Shown here piece after piece: positions 7,914 through 17,301 of a DNA stretch of 22,500 bases (the stretch's first letter is position 1; each line of letters begins with the position of its first letter). Source of the DNA: Neocallimastix lanati (nom. inval.) (lineage: Eukaryota > Neocallimastigomycota > Neocallimastigomycetes > Neocallimastigales > Neocallimastigaceae); NCBI GenBank assembly GCA_016946835.1, contig JACVTC010000012.1, positions 1-22,500 of the forward strand. Reading direction: 5' to 3'. The position numbers and the translations under genes are program-made. A model generated the notes under the pieces. It saw nothing but the letters and a program-made list of their open reading frames with translations, was not told the origin of the DNA and ran no database searches.

Positions 7914-8557
7914 TGTAACGAAATCTTCAGTTAGTAAAATTAGAACCTTGGTTCAATGGTTAGTTACATTGACCATGACCAATACTTCATGGGTTCGACT
8001 CACACCTCAACCCATTTTGCATAAATAATTATTTTATTAATTATTTTATTAATTATTAATAATATCTTCTTGAATATTCTTTCTGTATAAAATTATAGAA
8101 AGTTAAAGATTCTTTCGGTTTGTAATTTAACCGAAATGAATTTAGAAATTCTTATTATATAAATTATTTTATTCTTTTTGATAAGATTCATTTTCATCAA
8201 TTAAAATCTATATTCTAGAAACTTTACATTATTAATTATTACAAACATATTTCTAAATATTTCTTTAAAATTATTTTTACATGTTAAAACTGTTTTTCCG
8301 TTAAAAGTATAAATAGTGCGAACTTCACGAATGAAAATATTTTTCTTCGTGCTTTTATTAATAATAATTAACGTATAAGTAATTCGAAATATTACCTTGT
8401 TGATTAATATTAATAATTATTTTAAATTTTATAATTAATAAAAAATATTTCTAATAAAACGAATTATTTATACAAATAGTGTAAACCTATTGAGTTTTCT
8501 TCTTTTGTGTGTTTCTATACCCCGTCCCGCCGTTACAATAGAAGCACCTCCGTTACA
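7914..8557 (+). mobile_element. 3' LTR of chromovirus element 1 (644 bp)
   Basis: Starts TGTAACG and ends CGTTACA (7-bp inverted termini). It is identical to 2620-3251 from position 7926 on, which implies recent insertion or recent conversion. It carries the tRNA-like segment (7948-8018), the U3 hairpin (8113-8136), a TATA box (8308-8316) and GTGCTTTTATT (8349-8359). The next five bases, AATAG, should be the target duplication but are not found before the 5' copy. Confidence 0.93.
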
Positions 8558-8830
8558 AATAGTTAATTATTTATTATTAGTTTAGGTTAGTATTGTTTTT
8601 AAATAAATAGCTAGATAATATAATTCAATAGGAATTATATATTATAAATGTAATAAGATAAAAATATAAATAGTTATCAAATTTCATGTATTTTAATTGA
8701 TGTAATTGTTATTAACGATTTCTTGTTAATAACACTTTAAAATAAATAAAGATTTTAATATTTAAAAAATTAATAAAACTTGTTCTTTAAAACTATTATT
8801 TTGTGTTTTAGTGTTATTATTGAAGTGTTG
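8558..8830 (+). mobile_element. Plus-oriented LTR fragment (3' half)
   Basis: Contains TATAAATAG (8665-8673) in AAAAATATAAATAG. Its downstream order (ATGTATT, then TAATTG, then GTTAATAACA-like and AATAAAGATT words) resembles 19200-19370 in the solo LTR. It looks like the remainder of an older LTR into which element 1 inserted; the other half is not seen on the left side. Confidence 0.5.
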
Positions 8831-8839
8831 ATTTATAAT

Positions 8840-9390
8840 CTATTTTTTTACCAAAACTTTATATTCTAAAAGAAATAATGACCATCGAACAAGTCTTTGA
8901 GTCATTTTTTCAGGTTTCTTTTGAAATAAAAGATTACGATGATCGGAGAAAATAATGAAAGGAATGTCAGAACCTTTAAGAAGGTGACGCCAATTTTCTA
9001 AAGCGGAAACAATAACAAAAAGTTCTTTGTCGTAAATTGGGTAGTTGCGTTCTGCACCTGTAAGTGATCTAGAAAAGAAAGCTACTGGGTGTAAATGATT
9101 GTCTTTAGGAGATTTCTGTGATAGGACAGCACCAACAGCAAAGTTACTAGAATCCGTTTCAACTACAAAAGGAAGTTCTCTGTTGGGATAAATAAGAACT
9201 GGTGATGAGGTAAATTTTAATTTAAGAGAGTCAAAAGCAGCTTGGGAGACCAAGAAAATTTAACGTTCTTTTTTTAAAAGATGATGGAGAGGATGAGCAA
9301 GTTTAGCAAAACCTGGAAAAAAACGTCAGTAAAAATTTGCTAGACCGAGAAAAGATTGAATGTCTTTTACACAAGTAGGAACGGGCCAAT
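8840..9390 (-). pseudogene. Element 3: end of RT and RNase H domain, truncated
   Basis: The minus strand encodes PKKVDSILNWPVP, then QSFLGLANFY and a TGA, then the RT thumb/connection, a frameshift near 9255, and RNase H: ETDSSNFAVGAVLSQ (first catalytic Asp), DKELFVIVSALENWRHLL (catalytic Glu) and IIFSDHRNL (third acidic site). The frame fails just before the point where the tether to integrase should begin (KVLVKK and stop, about 8840). No integrase follows; the plus-oriented LTR fragment abuts instead. It is the downstream part of the pol pseudogene at 9391-10170. Confidence 0.85.
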
Positions 9391-10170
9391 TTAAAATGGA
9401 GTCGACTTTTTTGGGGTCCATATAAATGCCTTCAGAGGAGATACGGTGCCCAAGGAAATCGATGTAAGAACAAAAAATTCGCTTTTTTCCAGTTTAGCAT
9501 ATAGTTTAACTTTCCTAAGGCGAGTTAAAATTTCCTTGACATGCTTAACATGAGAATTGTAATCTTTAGAGAAAATAATAATGTCATCGATGTAGGCATA
9601 TGTAAATATTCCAATAACATCTTCAAGAACATCATTAATGAAATGTTGGAAAACGGCAGGAGCGTTCTTTAGCCCAAATGGCATTACGGTGTATTCAAAG
9701 TGTCCAAAAATACAAGTAAAAGCGGTCTTGTATTCGTCGCCTTCCTTAATTCGAATGAGATTATATGCCGAGCGAAGATCTAATTTAGAAAAGATTTTTG
9801 CTTTCTCCAAATGCTCAAGCATATCTTGAATTAGTGGAAGAGGATAAGAATCTCGAATGGTGATTTCATTGAGTGGGCCGTAGTCAACTACTAATCGGAG
9901 TTCGGAGTTCACCATTCTTTTTAAGGACAAAGAATATTGAAGCACCGGCAGGGGATTTGGATTTACGAATAAATCCTTTCTAAGGTTTTCCTTGATATAT
10001 TTCTCTAAAGCTTTTATTTCCTTATCTGTTAAAGGATAGATAGGTCCATTATGAAGCTTTCCGTTAGCTATAATATTTATTTGACAATCATATTGACGAT
10101 GAGGCGGAAGTTCGTTGGCAGAAGATTCACTAAAAACGTCTAAAAATTCCATTAATACTTTAGGAAGTTT
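9391..10170 (-). pseudogene. Element 3: reverse transcriptase
   Basis: From an internal ATG at 10152 the frame reads ELPPHRQYDCQI and GPIYPLTDKE, then RT blocks LRLVVDYGPLNEITI, YPLPLI, FSKLDLRSAYN, FGHFEYTVMPFGLKNAPAVF and the catalytic YAYIDDIIIFS (YIDD about 9583-9594). This is a Ty3/gypsy chromovirus RT. The conserved SPAG...LF-KK block around 9930-9960 is scrambled by compensating frameshifts, and another shift after KSEFFV leads to a false stop at 9391. It supplies the domain missing from element 1, whose Gag is closely similar, but this copy cannot be active. Confidence 0.9.
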
Positions 10171-10900
10171 AGATTTTAATTCAGAATATGAAATAGGATT
10201 AAGAGAAGAATTAAGCTTTGAAATAGAATTTTTGAAAGTATCATGAAAACAGAAAGTGAATTAGAAATTAAAGAATTAGAATTGTTAGGGATACTTTTTG
10301 ATTTACAATTGGATTCATCGGTTATAACTATAAAAGAAGTACAAGGAGAAGTGTTTTGTAAATTTAAATTGTTATGAGAGGAAGTAGAATTGTGACTTTT
10401 ATAGTTAGTAGTATTACGGCGAGAATTATTTTCGATAACAGGAAAAGCGGAAGGTTCTTCTGGGAATTCTGGAACATTATTTGGTAAAGAGACACAATAA
10501 GTAAGACAGTGATTAGAAACAAAAGATAAAGTATTAGTAGCAAAATCAATATGAGGGTTGTGTTCTTTGAGCCAATCGAGACCTAAAATACAAGGATAAG
10601 CAGGTAAATCTGTAACATAAAATTGGGTTCTACAAAGTTGATCCTTATAACGAAGATTAAGAGGTGGAGTTATACCGAAGATAGATTGACTACCACCAAT
10701 ACCAATGATTTTTGGTAATTGACAATCGTCATGATAAGGTAAATTATGGTCATTGCAGTAGTCGACATCAATAAGATTGAGCTTAAAACCGGAATCTACA
10801 AGAATCTTTGGCGATAGTTCGAAAGATAATTTAAATTCTGTAGCAAGATGTTCTTGAGAGGATTGGTTAAATTTGATACCTTGAAAGGAATAGATACCAT
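10171..10900 (-). pseudogene. Element 3: aspartic protease and linker
   Basis: The minus strand carries ILVDSGFKLNLIDVDY (active-site Asp near 10795), PKIIGIGGSQSIFGI (flap region), FYVTDLPAYPCILGLDWLKE and an Asn/Ser-rich linker. The matching element 1 motifs are LLDTGSQINLMD and LPSYCAILGFEWIS. A frameshift near 10245 separates the linker from the RT lead-in. The join to Gag around 10880 also changes frame. Confidence 0.85.
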
Positions 10901-11647
10901 GAAAATATTTTCTTTATTTTTATTCTTCTTTATACAATCTTTTAAACTGTGGTCTGGAGAGCCACAATAAACACAGAGATTTTCCCTTTTTCTTCTTTCC
11001 TTTTCTTGTTTAGAAAGAGGCTTATGAAAGCTGAATTTTGGCTCATTTCTTTTTTGAGGATGAGCTTTATTAGATCTTTGATTCTCGTTATTGAAACGTC
11101 TTTGGTTTGAAAATTGTCTTTGAACATATAGACGAGAATCAATTCTGGAAGCAATTGTTTGCATGGCAAATAAAGTTCTTGGGCCAGGAAACATTTCAAG
11201 AATACGAGAGGCAACATTATCATTTAAACCGACCATAAAAGCGTCCATTTTTGCTTCTTCGTTCCAAGTGGATACATCGGCGTACTTGTTAAATTCTAAT
11301 ATGTACCCACTGACTCCTACTATGTTTTTTTGTTTAATTCTTCTTAGCATTTGGTTGGCTACGTAGGATTCGTCATTACTCCCATAAAAAGCCTTTAATC
11401 TTTCTACAAAGGCTTCTTAGTTATGTAGACAAGGGTCATTATTCTTGATCAAAGTAGCTGCCCAATTCATTACGTTTCCATACAAGCGGGAGATTATTTA
11501 AATTATTTTCTTTTCGTCTTCGAGGTATTGATCTGGATAAAGAGCAAATATAAGATCAATTTTCGCAAGGAAACCTTTTAAAAATCTTCTGTCACCGGCA
11601 AAACCATCTTTTAGGGTAGCATTTTCAAAAATATTGTGTTCCTCCAT
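10796..11647 (-). pseudogene. Element 3: gag with zinc knuckle
   Basis: It starts at ATG 11647-11645. KDGFAGDRRFLKGFLAK, SRLYGNVMNWAATLI, ILEFNKYAD, NEEAKMDAF and ASRILEMFPGP align with the Gag of element 1, so the two belong to one family. The knuckle is CVYCGSPDHSLKDC. Two in-frame TAA stops (complement 11498-11500 and 11417-11419) interrupt the N-terminal part; the later 184 codons are open. Decay is clear compared with the intact frame of element 1. Confidence 0.9.
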
Positions 11648-12879
11648 ATTTATTTGTAATTTGTAAAGAATATAAAAAGAAATGATATAATTGTAATTAA
11701 AAGTAATCGAAAAAATTTTGATTCACAAAGTTTTTATTTTTTGAAAAGTATTAGTATTGTTAAATAAAATAGTTAAGTTTTTATTATTTGTGTTATTGGA
11801 ACGAAAAAAGAAATAATAAAAATTTATAGAAAATTAAAAGAAAAAAAAATTGTTTTATTAGAATTCGTTCCAAAAGAAAATAGAGAAAAAAAATAAAAAT
11901 TCTAATAAGAATAAATTTAATTTTACGAAAATTTAAGCGTTCAAAAATACGTCAGAAATAAAAGCATTTCCTGAAATTTTCCAGGTTTAATTCAAAATGT
12001 GAAGAAATAGTATGCGCTTATTTGTCAAGTCACTCGTCTATTACGACTTGTGAACTTGAGCGCACCTCGAGTACTTTAAAAAAAAAATAAAATATTCAAA
12101 GTAGTTCAGAACTTGTTATTGCACAAGATAAACTTACTCCGGAAATTTCCTCACTTCTTGTATTTGAATTAGAACCTGCTTCTAAGTCAGTACTAATTCA
12201 ATTATTTTAGAATATTTTCTTAAAAAATAATTTTACTCTTATTATTATTATTATTATTATTCAAAAAATTGTTTTATTAGAAGTATTATTAAGAAAAGCA
12301 ATGATTAAAATTTTTAGTTAATAAAGACGTCTTACTTCGCACAAAGCTACTGACTTATCTTTATATTCCCTTTTTTGAAAAACGTCTTAATTTACAAACA
12401 ATTATTGTTTGCTACTTACTTATTTTTCTTAAAAAGAATACTTAAAAATTTTAAACACAAAGGTATTAAGTTTTTTATTTTTAGGAGTTTTTATTGTAAT
12501 GAAATAGTTCTTAACAATAAATTTAAAAATAAACATTTAAAAACCTTTAAAATAAAACAAGTAAAATATTTTTATTTTTATTTATTTTATTAATTATAAA
12601 TTTATTATCAAACACACATTAATTAACTTAATAAGTTAGTGTTTAATAATAATTTTATTTTATTAATAAAAACTCAAAGTATAGAATATTTTTAGAAGAA
12701 AATCCACTCCTATTTATGTAAAAATTTTGATAAATAAAATAAAGAAATTTTAATGAATTAAAACTAACCAATCAAACTATTTTTCTTAATAAAAATAAAA
12801 ATAAAATAAAAATAATAATAAAATATATTTTTGGAAAAATAAAGGTTTCGAACTTGAGAAGTTCTAACTAAAGTCTTAG
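11648..12879. other. Non-coding stretch upstream of element 3
   Basis: AT-rich with no credible gene. It should contain the leader and 5' LTR of element 3, but no clear LTR start or TATAAATA promoter is recognised. It holds a hairpin-rich patch at about 12010-12070 (GCGCT/AGCGC outer, CAAGT...CGT / ACG...ACTTG inner), a TTATTA microsatellite (12236-12260), the long hairpin at 12602-12652 and a GAACTT/AAGTTC hairpin (12850-12864). Confidence 0.6.
12602..12652. other. Two-tier inverted repeat
   Basis: Outer arms TTATTATCAAACAC (12602-12615) and GTGTTTAATAATAA (12639-12652) pair with one mismatch. Inside, TAACTTA (12624-12630) and TAAGTTA (12632-12638) form a second perfect stem. There is no adjacent gene to assign it to. 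Confidence 0.65.
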
Positions 12880-12972
12880 TGTAAAGAGTTTGGAAGAAAC
12901 AGATTACAAATAACAAAATACACAAAATATTTTAAACATGTAATAATAAAAATCTTTTTTTTTTAATAAATA
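12880..12972 (-). mobile_element. 3' LTR remnant of element 2
   Basis: Plus-strand TGTAAAGAGTT...AACA-ATTACAAATAACAAAATA matches the reverse complement of the last ~50 nt of the solo LTR (19400-19450). It is thus a minus-oriented LTR end terminating in CTTTACA. It is joined directly to the truncated RT of element 2, so RNase H, integrase and most of the 3' LTR are deleted. Confidence 0.65.
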
Positions 12973-14620
12973 ATCTTTTAAGTAAAAAGTTCTTTTAATT
13001 TATCAAAGGATTTTTGTTGATCAGAACCTCAGAGAAATGGAACATTTTTCCTGGTAAGTTTATGTAAGGGCCGCGCAATCTTAGCAAAATCCTTGATAAA
13101 AATTCTATAATAATTACATAGTCCAATAAATGATTGTATTTCCTTTACATTAGAAGGAACAGGCCAATCTAGGATAGCTTTAACCTTTTCAGAATCAACT
13201 TTCAAACCGTCTTTTGATAAAATGTAACCAAGGAAAGTGGTTTCAGTAACATCGAATTCGTATTTCTCTAATTTAATGTACAAGTTATTTTCTAATAATT
13301 TTTTAAGCACCTTTTTAACGTGTTCATGATGTTCCTCTAAACTATTCGAATAAATTAATATATCATCAATGTAAGAAATAACAAAGTCATCTAAGTAAAC
13401 GCTAAGAACATCATTTATAAAATGCTGGAAGGTGGCTGGAGCATTTTTTAATCCAAAAGGCATAACTAAATAATCAAAATGACCATATCGAGTACGAAAT
13501 GCAGTCTTGTACTCATCACCTTCTTTAATTCCTACTAAATTATAGGCAGACTTTAAGTCCAACTTGGTAAAATATTTTACACCTTTAACTCTATCTAATA
13601 ATTCACTTATTAAAGGAAGAGGATAAGAATTACGAATGGTCATTTCATTCAATTTTCTATAATCAACACATAATCTCAATGAACCATCTTTCTTTTTAAC
13701 AAATAATACAGGTGCACCAGCGGGTGACTCGGATTTCCTAATGAATCCTTTTTCTGAATTTTCTTTCATATACTTTTTTAGTTCATCTCGTTCTGCCTCA
13801 GTTAAAGGATATATTGGACCATAAAATAAATTTGAATTATCCTTTAATCTTATTTCACAATCATATTCACGATGTGGATGGAGTTCGTTACAATTTCTTT
13901 CATTGAATACTTCTACGTAATTATTATAAATAGGAGGTATTCCTATAATTTTTTGATTTAATTTATTCTCAAAATTACTAATTTTTAAACAATTTCAGAT
14001 ACAACACAAATTTTTCACAGAACACTTTTTAGAAATATACTTTTTATTTTCATCTTTATTTAAATTATCAATATGATTATAATTTTTTGTTACATTATTA
14101 CATAAAACATCAATTTTACAAATTTTATTTAATTCATCTAAATTAATATTATTACTATCACTAAATTCATAAATTTCATCATCATTATCAAACATAAAAC
14201 TATCATTTACATCATTATCATAATTAATTATACAAAAATTTTTTAAATCGTTAAGTTCTTCTTTTTCACTACAAGTTTTAATACGAGTACGACGACCTTT
14301 AATTGTAATTTCTTCATCAGAATCCATATCGGAATCAGATTCAAAGGAATACTTACGCTTAGGATTATTTTTTTCCTTACTTACGGAAAATTCTATATAT
14401 GGTTCCTTTCCTTTAGTAGAAATTTTGTTTAACTTCTTTTTATTCTTATTTTTTCTATTTCTTTTTCCTACATTACAGTGTCGAGCACAGTATCCTGAAC
14501 TGAAAGAGATTTTCTTTGAATCATGGTAGTTAATAGGGCAATGTTTTTCAATCCAAGGGAGTCCTAAAATGATATCTACATCGGTATAATTGAATAACTT
14601 CCAAGTGATTCTTAAAACGG
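12973..14620 (-). pseudogene. Element 2: protease C-terminus, linker and reverse transcriptase
   Basis: One minus-strand frame runs from IILGLPWIEKH (protease C-terminal motif) through a charged, Asp/Asn-rich linker into GPIYPLTEAERDELKKY, SPAGAPVLFVKKKDGSLRL, the CVDYRKLNE block, FTKLDLKSAYN, FGLKNAPATFQ and catalytic YIDD (13362-13373), then FLGYILSKDGLKV and FIGLCNYYR. It is interrupted only by a TGA at 13995-13997 and a TGA near 13028, where a Trp is usual. Coding continues to about 12973 (QQKSFDKLKEL) and then ends at an LTR fragment, so RNase H and integrase are missing. It belongs to a different gypsy family from elements 1 and 3. Confidence 0.9.
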
Positions 14621-14805
14621 AGGATACATTTTTCTGTCATCTTCTTAACAGTAGATAAACCATAACCAAGACCAGCAACTTTAAAGGAATTATCAGCATT
14701 GATTAAATTGATTTTATTAACCCTAGCAAATTCTGGATGCATGCAGTTAATGTCAGAACCTGAGTCGATAAGAACCTTTACTTTAGTTTCTTCGGAATTG
14801 TTGGT
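14600..14805 (-). pseudogene. Element 2: protease N-terminal part
   Basis: The minus strand encodes KVKVLIDSGSDINCMHPEFA, with the retropepsin active-site Asp in DSG, then VAGLGYGLSTVKK and ILRFKNHLEVIQL. A one- or two-base lesion near 14600-14610 shifts it out of frame with the ILGLPW half that follows. It is also out of frame with gag upstream, overlapping its last codons. Confidence 0.85.
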
Positions 14806-15815
14806 TTTAAAGTAGAAAAGAAATCAAGGATATTAGTTTTCCCTTTAAAATTCTTATTCTCGAATTCAATAATTTCCAAGATTCTATGAATATTTTCATT
14901 ATCATTAATTAATTTAATTCTTCTGACGGAGGAAGAGGGGAGAGAAGTAGTAAAAGAGGAGGCTTCATCATTCGGAATTTTATTAATCACCTTGAAATTC
15001 TTTGGTTTCTTCTTATTAGGGCAATTGAATTGTAAATGCCCGGCCTTCCCGCAAATAAAGCATAAACCTTTTCTTCTTCTTTCTTCTTCCTTATTTGTTT
15101 CGGAATTGTTATAGATACTTTTGTGAGATGGAAAATATCTTGTCGCTTTTTGACCCTTTTTGATGCGGTATAAATCCACGTCCATGGGGCCATCTTGATT
15201 ATAGTTTCTTCTATCCTGATGTGTTAAACAGTATTCTCTAATGTCATTACGCTTTGTAAGATTCTCAATATTAATGGCATCTCTAAACAAATTCTGAAGG
15301 TTATTAGGATTCGGATTAACAAGAGCTAAGTGTTCTCTCATTTTGTAATGAAGTCCTCTGATAAACATGTAAATTTTTGCTGATTCATTAAAATCGGAAT
15401 ATTGGCTAATTTTTTGAAATTCCGTTATATATTCAACAACTCTACCATATTTGAATTGTTGAATATTGCATAAACGCCCATTTGCTACTACAGCTTCGAC
15501 ATCAGGATCTCCAAAGTTTCTTCTAAGTTCAGCTAGAAATTGTTCCAGGTTGTTTAAAATAGCGTTGTTATTTCTTCGGAGACATGAGGCCCAGTTCAAA
15601 GCTTTACCATTTAAATATGAAATGACAAAATTGACCCTCATAGCATCATTAATAAATCGTTGAGGGTGGGCATTAATAGCTAGTTCAACTCTTGTCAGGA
15701 ATCCATCAAGTTCTCTTTTGTTACCTGAAAATTTGTTACCTGAAAATACCGGAGGATCATTTACTATTTTAAGAGGGGGTATTTGTTGTTGTTGCTGTAT
15801 TTGATGGTCCGCCAT
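14778..15815 (-). CDS. Element 2 Gag, 345 aa, open
   Basis: It starts at ATG 15815-15813 (MADHQ followed by a Gln run); the frame is open upstream to about 15863 but has no ATG there. A Retrotrans_gag-type core includes FVISYLNGKALNWASCL, FLAELRRNFGDPD, VVEYITEFQKISQYSDF and a CCHC knuckle CFICGKAGHLQFNC about 80 residues from the end. The Ser/Thr-rich tail ends in a stop that overlaps the protease frame by a short stretch, as in elements with ribosomal frameshifting, though a simple indel explains it equally well. A perfect 27-bp palindrome lies at 15862-15888, just upstream. The gene is intact but its pol partner is broken. Confidence 0.85.
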   Translation of the reverse strand: MADHQIQQQQQIPPLKIVNDPPVFSGNKFSGNKRELDGFLTRVELAINAHPQRFINDAMRVNFVISYLNGKALNWASCLRRNNNAILNNLEQFLAELRRNFGDPDVEAVVANGRLCNIQQFKYGRVVEYITEFQKISQYSDFNESAKIYMFIRGLHYKMREHLALVNPNPNNLQNLFRDAINIENLTKRNDIREYCLTHQDRRNYNQDGPMDVDLYRIKKGQKATRYFPSHKSIYNNSETNKEEERRRKGLCFICGKAGHLQFNCPNKKKPKNFKVINKIPNDEASSFTTSLPSSSVRRIKLINDNENIHRILEIIEFENKNFKGKTNILDFFSTLKPTIPKKLK

Positions 15816-15861
15816 AATATCGTTAATATTTAGATTTTGAAATATTAAGTTTAATTCCTCC

Positions 15862-15888
15862 AATTTGAAATATTGAATATTTCAAATT
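15862..15888. other. Perfect 27-bp palindrome next to the element 2 gag start
   Basis: AATTTGAAATATT (15862-15874), a single central base, then AATATTTCAAATT (15876-15888). It lies 47 bp upstream of the gag ATG, so it would form a stable hairpin in the 5' UTR. Confidence 0.85.
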
Positions 15889-15920
15889 AACTGTTAGTTA
15901 ATTAACGTAAAAAAATTTTT

Positions 15921-15922
<2 letters not shown>

Positions 15923-15976
<54 letters not shown>
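15923..15976. repeat. T54 homopolymer (A54 in gag sense)
   Basis: Fifty-four T on the plus strand. For the minus-strand element 2 this is a poly(A) tract about 110 nt upstream of the gag ATG. Confidence 0.95.
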
Positions 15977-15983
<7 letters not shown>

Positions 15984-15984
15984 G

Positions 15985-16595
15985 ATCTCTTATTAATAAT
16001 TATACAAGTTATTAATATTTCTATATATAATATCGTAAAGTCGTTCAGACTCTATCCACTTGAAAAGGTGTCGAACGAGTAAACGAAAAAAACATAGAAT
16101 AATATACCTATTATTAATATTTCAACCTGAATAGCAGGAGCAACAATAATAAGAGTCCAAAATCAGTAAGGGTTAACAATGCTTAAGAGCAATAAAAGTC
16201 TATGATAAAATTCAAAACTGTAGAGTCCTAAATCAGTAGAAAGTAGAGTCCTAAATTAATATATTTACAATTCAAAACTATTTTTATAAACTATTTAAAC
16301 TAATTTTAACTATTTAAAACTATTCCGAAATTAATTTTAAAGTATTTTAAACTAACTAAACTAAGTTAAATATAATAACTATTTTAAATAAACTAAACTA
16401 AATTAACTAACTTAAATAAATTATTTAAATTATATTTATTATCCAAAATTATTTAAATAATAATTTAACCTTTATGAAAAGTTTATATAAATTTATAATT
16501 AATTTTCATATACGTAAATCATAAATTTATGTAATTTTATTGCATTAATTAATTATGTAATAATTAATTATTAAAGATTCTATTAAATCTTTACA
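15985..16595 (-). mobile_element. Minus-oriented LTR / leader of element 2
   Basis: On the minus strand it starts TGTAAAGATTTAATA at 16595, and its first ~335 nt (to 16261) match the 5' half of the solo LTR at 18658-19007, at roughly 85-90 percent by eye. Beyond that the sequences differ. This part carries AGAGTCCNAAATNA words repeated at 16152, 16222 and 16245 (plus strand) and, further on, GTGGATAGAGTC, which is reminiscent of the GGATAGAGCTC in the other leaders. The downstream LTR edge is not resolved. Confidence 0.6.
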
Positions 16596-16888
16596 ATTAA
16601 TAAATAATAAAAATTATTAATTAAAAAATCTTTTGTTTATAAATAAATAGCTTTATATATATTTTTAAATAACATAATATATTAATAATGTACTAAGAAA
16701 AAATATAAATACATGTAATTTTTCTCAATTAAATCGATGTATTAATTATTAACTATTTTACAGTTAATAACATAAAAGAAATTTATAATTAATAAAAAGA
16801 ATTTAATAATAAAAGAATTTACTTATTTGTTTAAATTGTAAAGTGTTTTTTATTGTTATAATCTGTTTTAATTGTCGGATTCATTACA
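16596..16888 (+). mobile_element. Plus-oriented LTR fragment (3' half)
   Basis: From GTTTATAAATAAATAG through TATAAATA (16704-16711) to the end CATTACA (16888) it follows the 3' half of the solo LTR (about 19180-19450) in the same orientation. It directly abuts the minus-oriented LTR start at 16595, so the two LTR halves here are inverted relative to each other. Confidence 0.6.
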
Positions 16889-16899
16889 TTAATTAATTT

Positions 16900-17301
16900 T
16901 GTAATATATCAAATTACTTATTATTAATTGATTAATTAATAAAAGCACGAATTTTTAAAAATATTTCTTTTATGAAAATTTTACTCATATTTATACTTTT
17001 TAAGGAAAAACAGTTTGTATGATTTTCAAAAATTTTAGAATCTTAGAAAATCGTTTAAAACTGATTTTCTCGTTTAAATTAGAAACTAATGGAAGAAAGG
17101 ATAAAATAAAATAAAAAATTCAATCTGATTATTAAGAATTTCTATGAAATTCTTAAAGAAAATACAGAAAGAATTAATTAGAACAATGAAAATAAAATAT
17201 TTAAAAAGTAGGTTTAAGTGTGAATCGAACTCGAGTTTTCATGGCTATAGCTCTAACAGCTATACCAAGATTTCCTTTTACAAATTTTAGTATTCGTTAC
17301 A
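16900..17301 (-). mobile_element. Minus-oriented LTR related to the element 1 LTR
   Basis: On the minus strand it starts TGTAACG (17301-17295), has a tRNA-like segment (17269-17203), then AACTGTTTTTCC plus TATAAATA (16995-16988) and TTCGTGCTTTTATTAA, all in the order seen in the element 1 LTR. It is shorter, apparently ending ATATTACA at 16900. Its start cuts the unknown gene at 17302. No target duplication is visible. Confidence 0.7.
17203..17269 (-). promoter_or_regulatory. tRNA-like Pol III promoter segment in the LTR (diverged copy)
   Basis: On the minus strand: A-box-like CTTGGTATAGCTGTTAG (17269-17253), B-box-like GTTCGATTC (17230-17222) and a T5 run (17207-17203). CCATGA between the boxes and TTCGAYTCACAC after the B box are shared with the element 1 LTR copy, so the two are homologous. 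Arm pairing is poor, so it is not a real tRNA. Confidence 0.6.

Noticed and set aside
12375-12593. 72-codon plus-strand frame rich in Phe, Lys and Asn
   Set aside because: Typical of random AT-rich DNA; no motif and no homology to the elements.
13995-13997. In-frame TGA codons in element 2 as evidence for UGA reassignment
   Set aside because: Element 3 also has TAA stops and many frameshifts, so simple decay explains them; the intact genes here contain no internal TGA.
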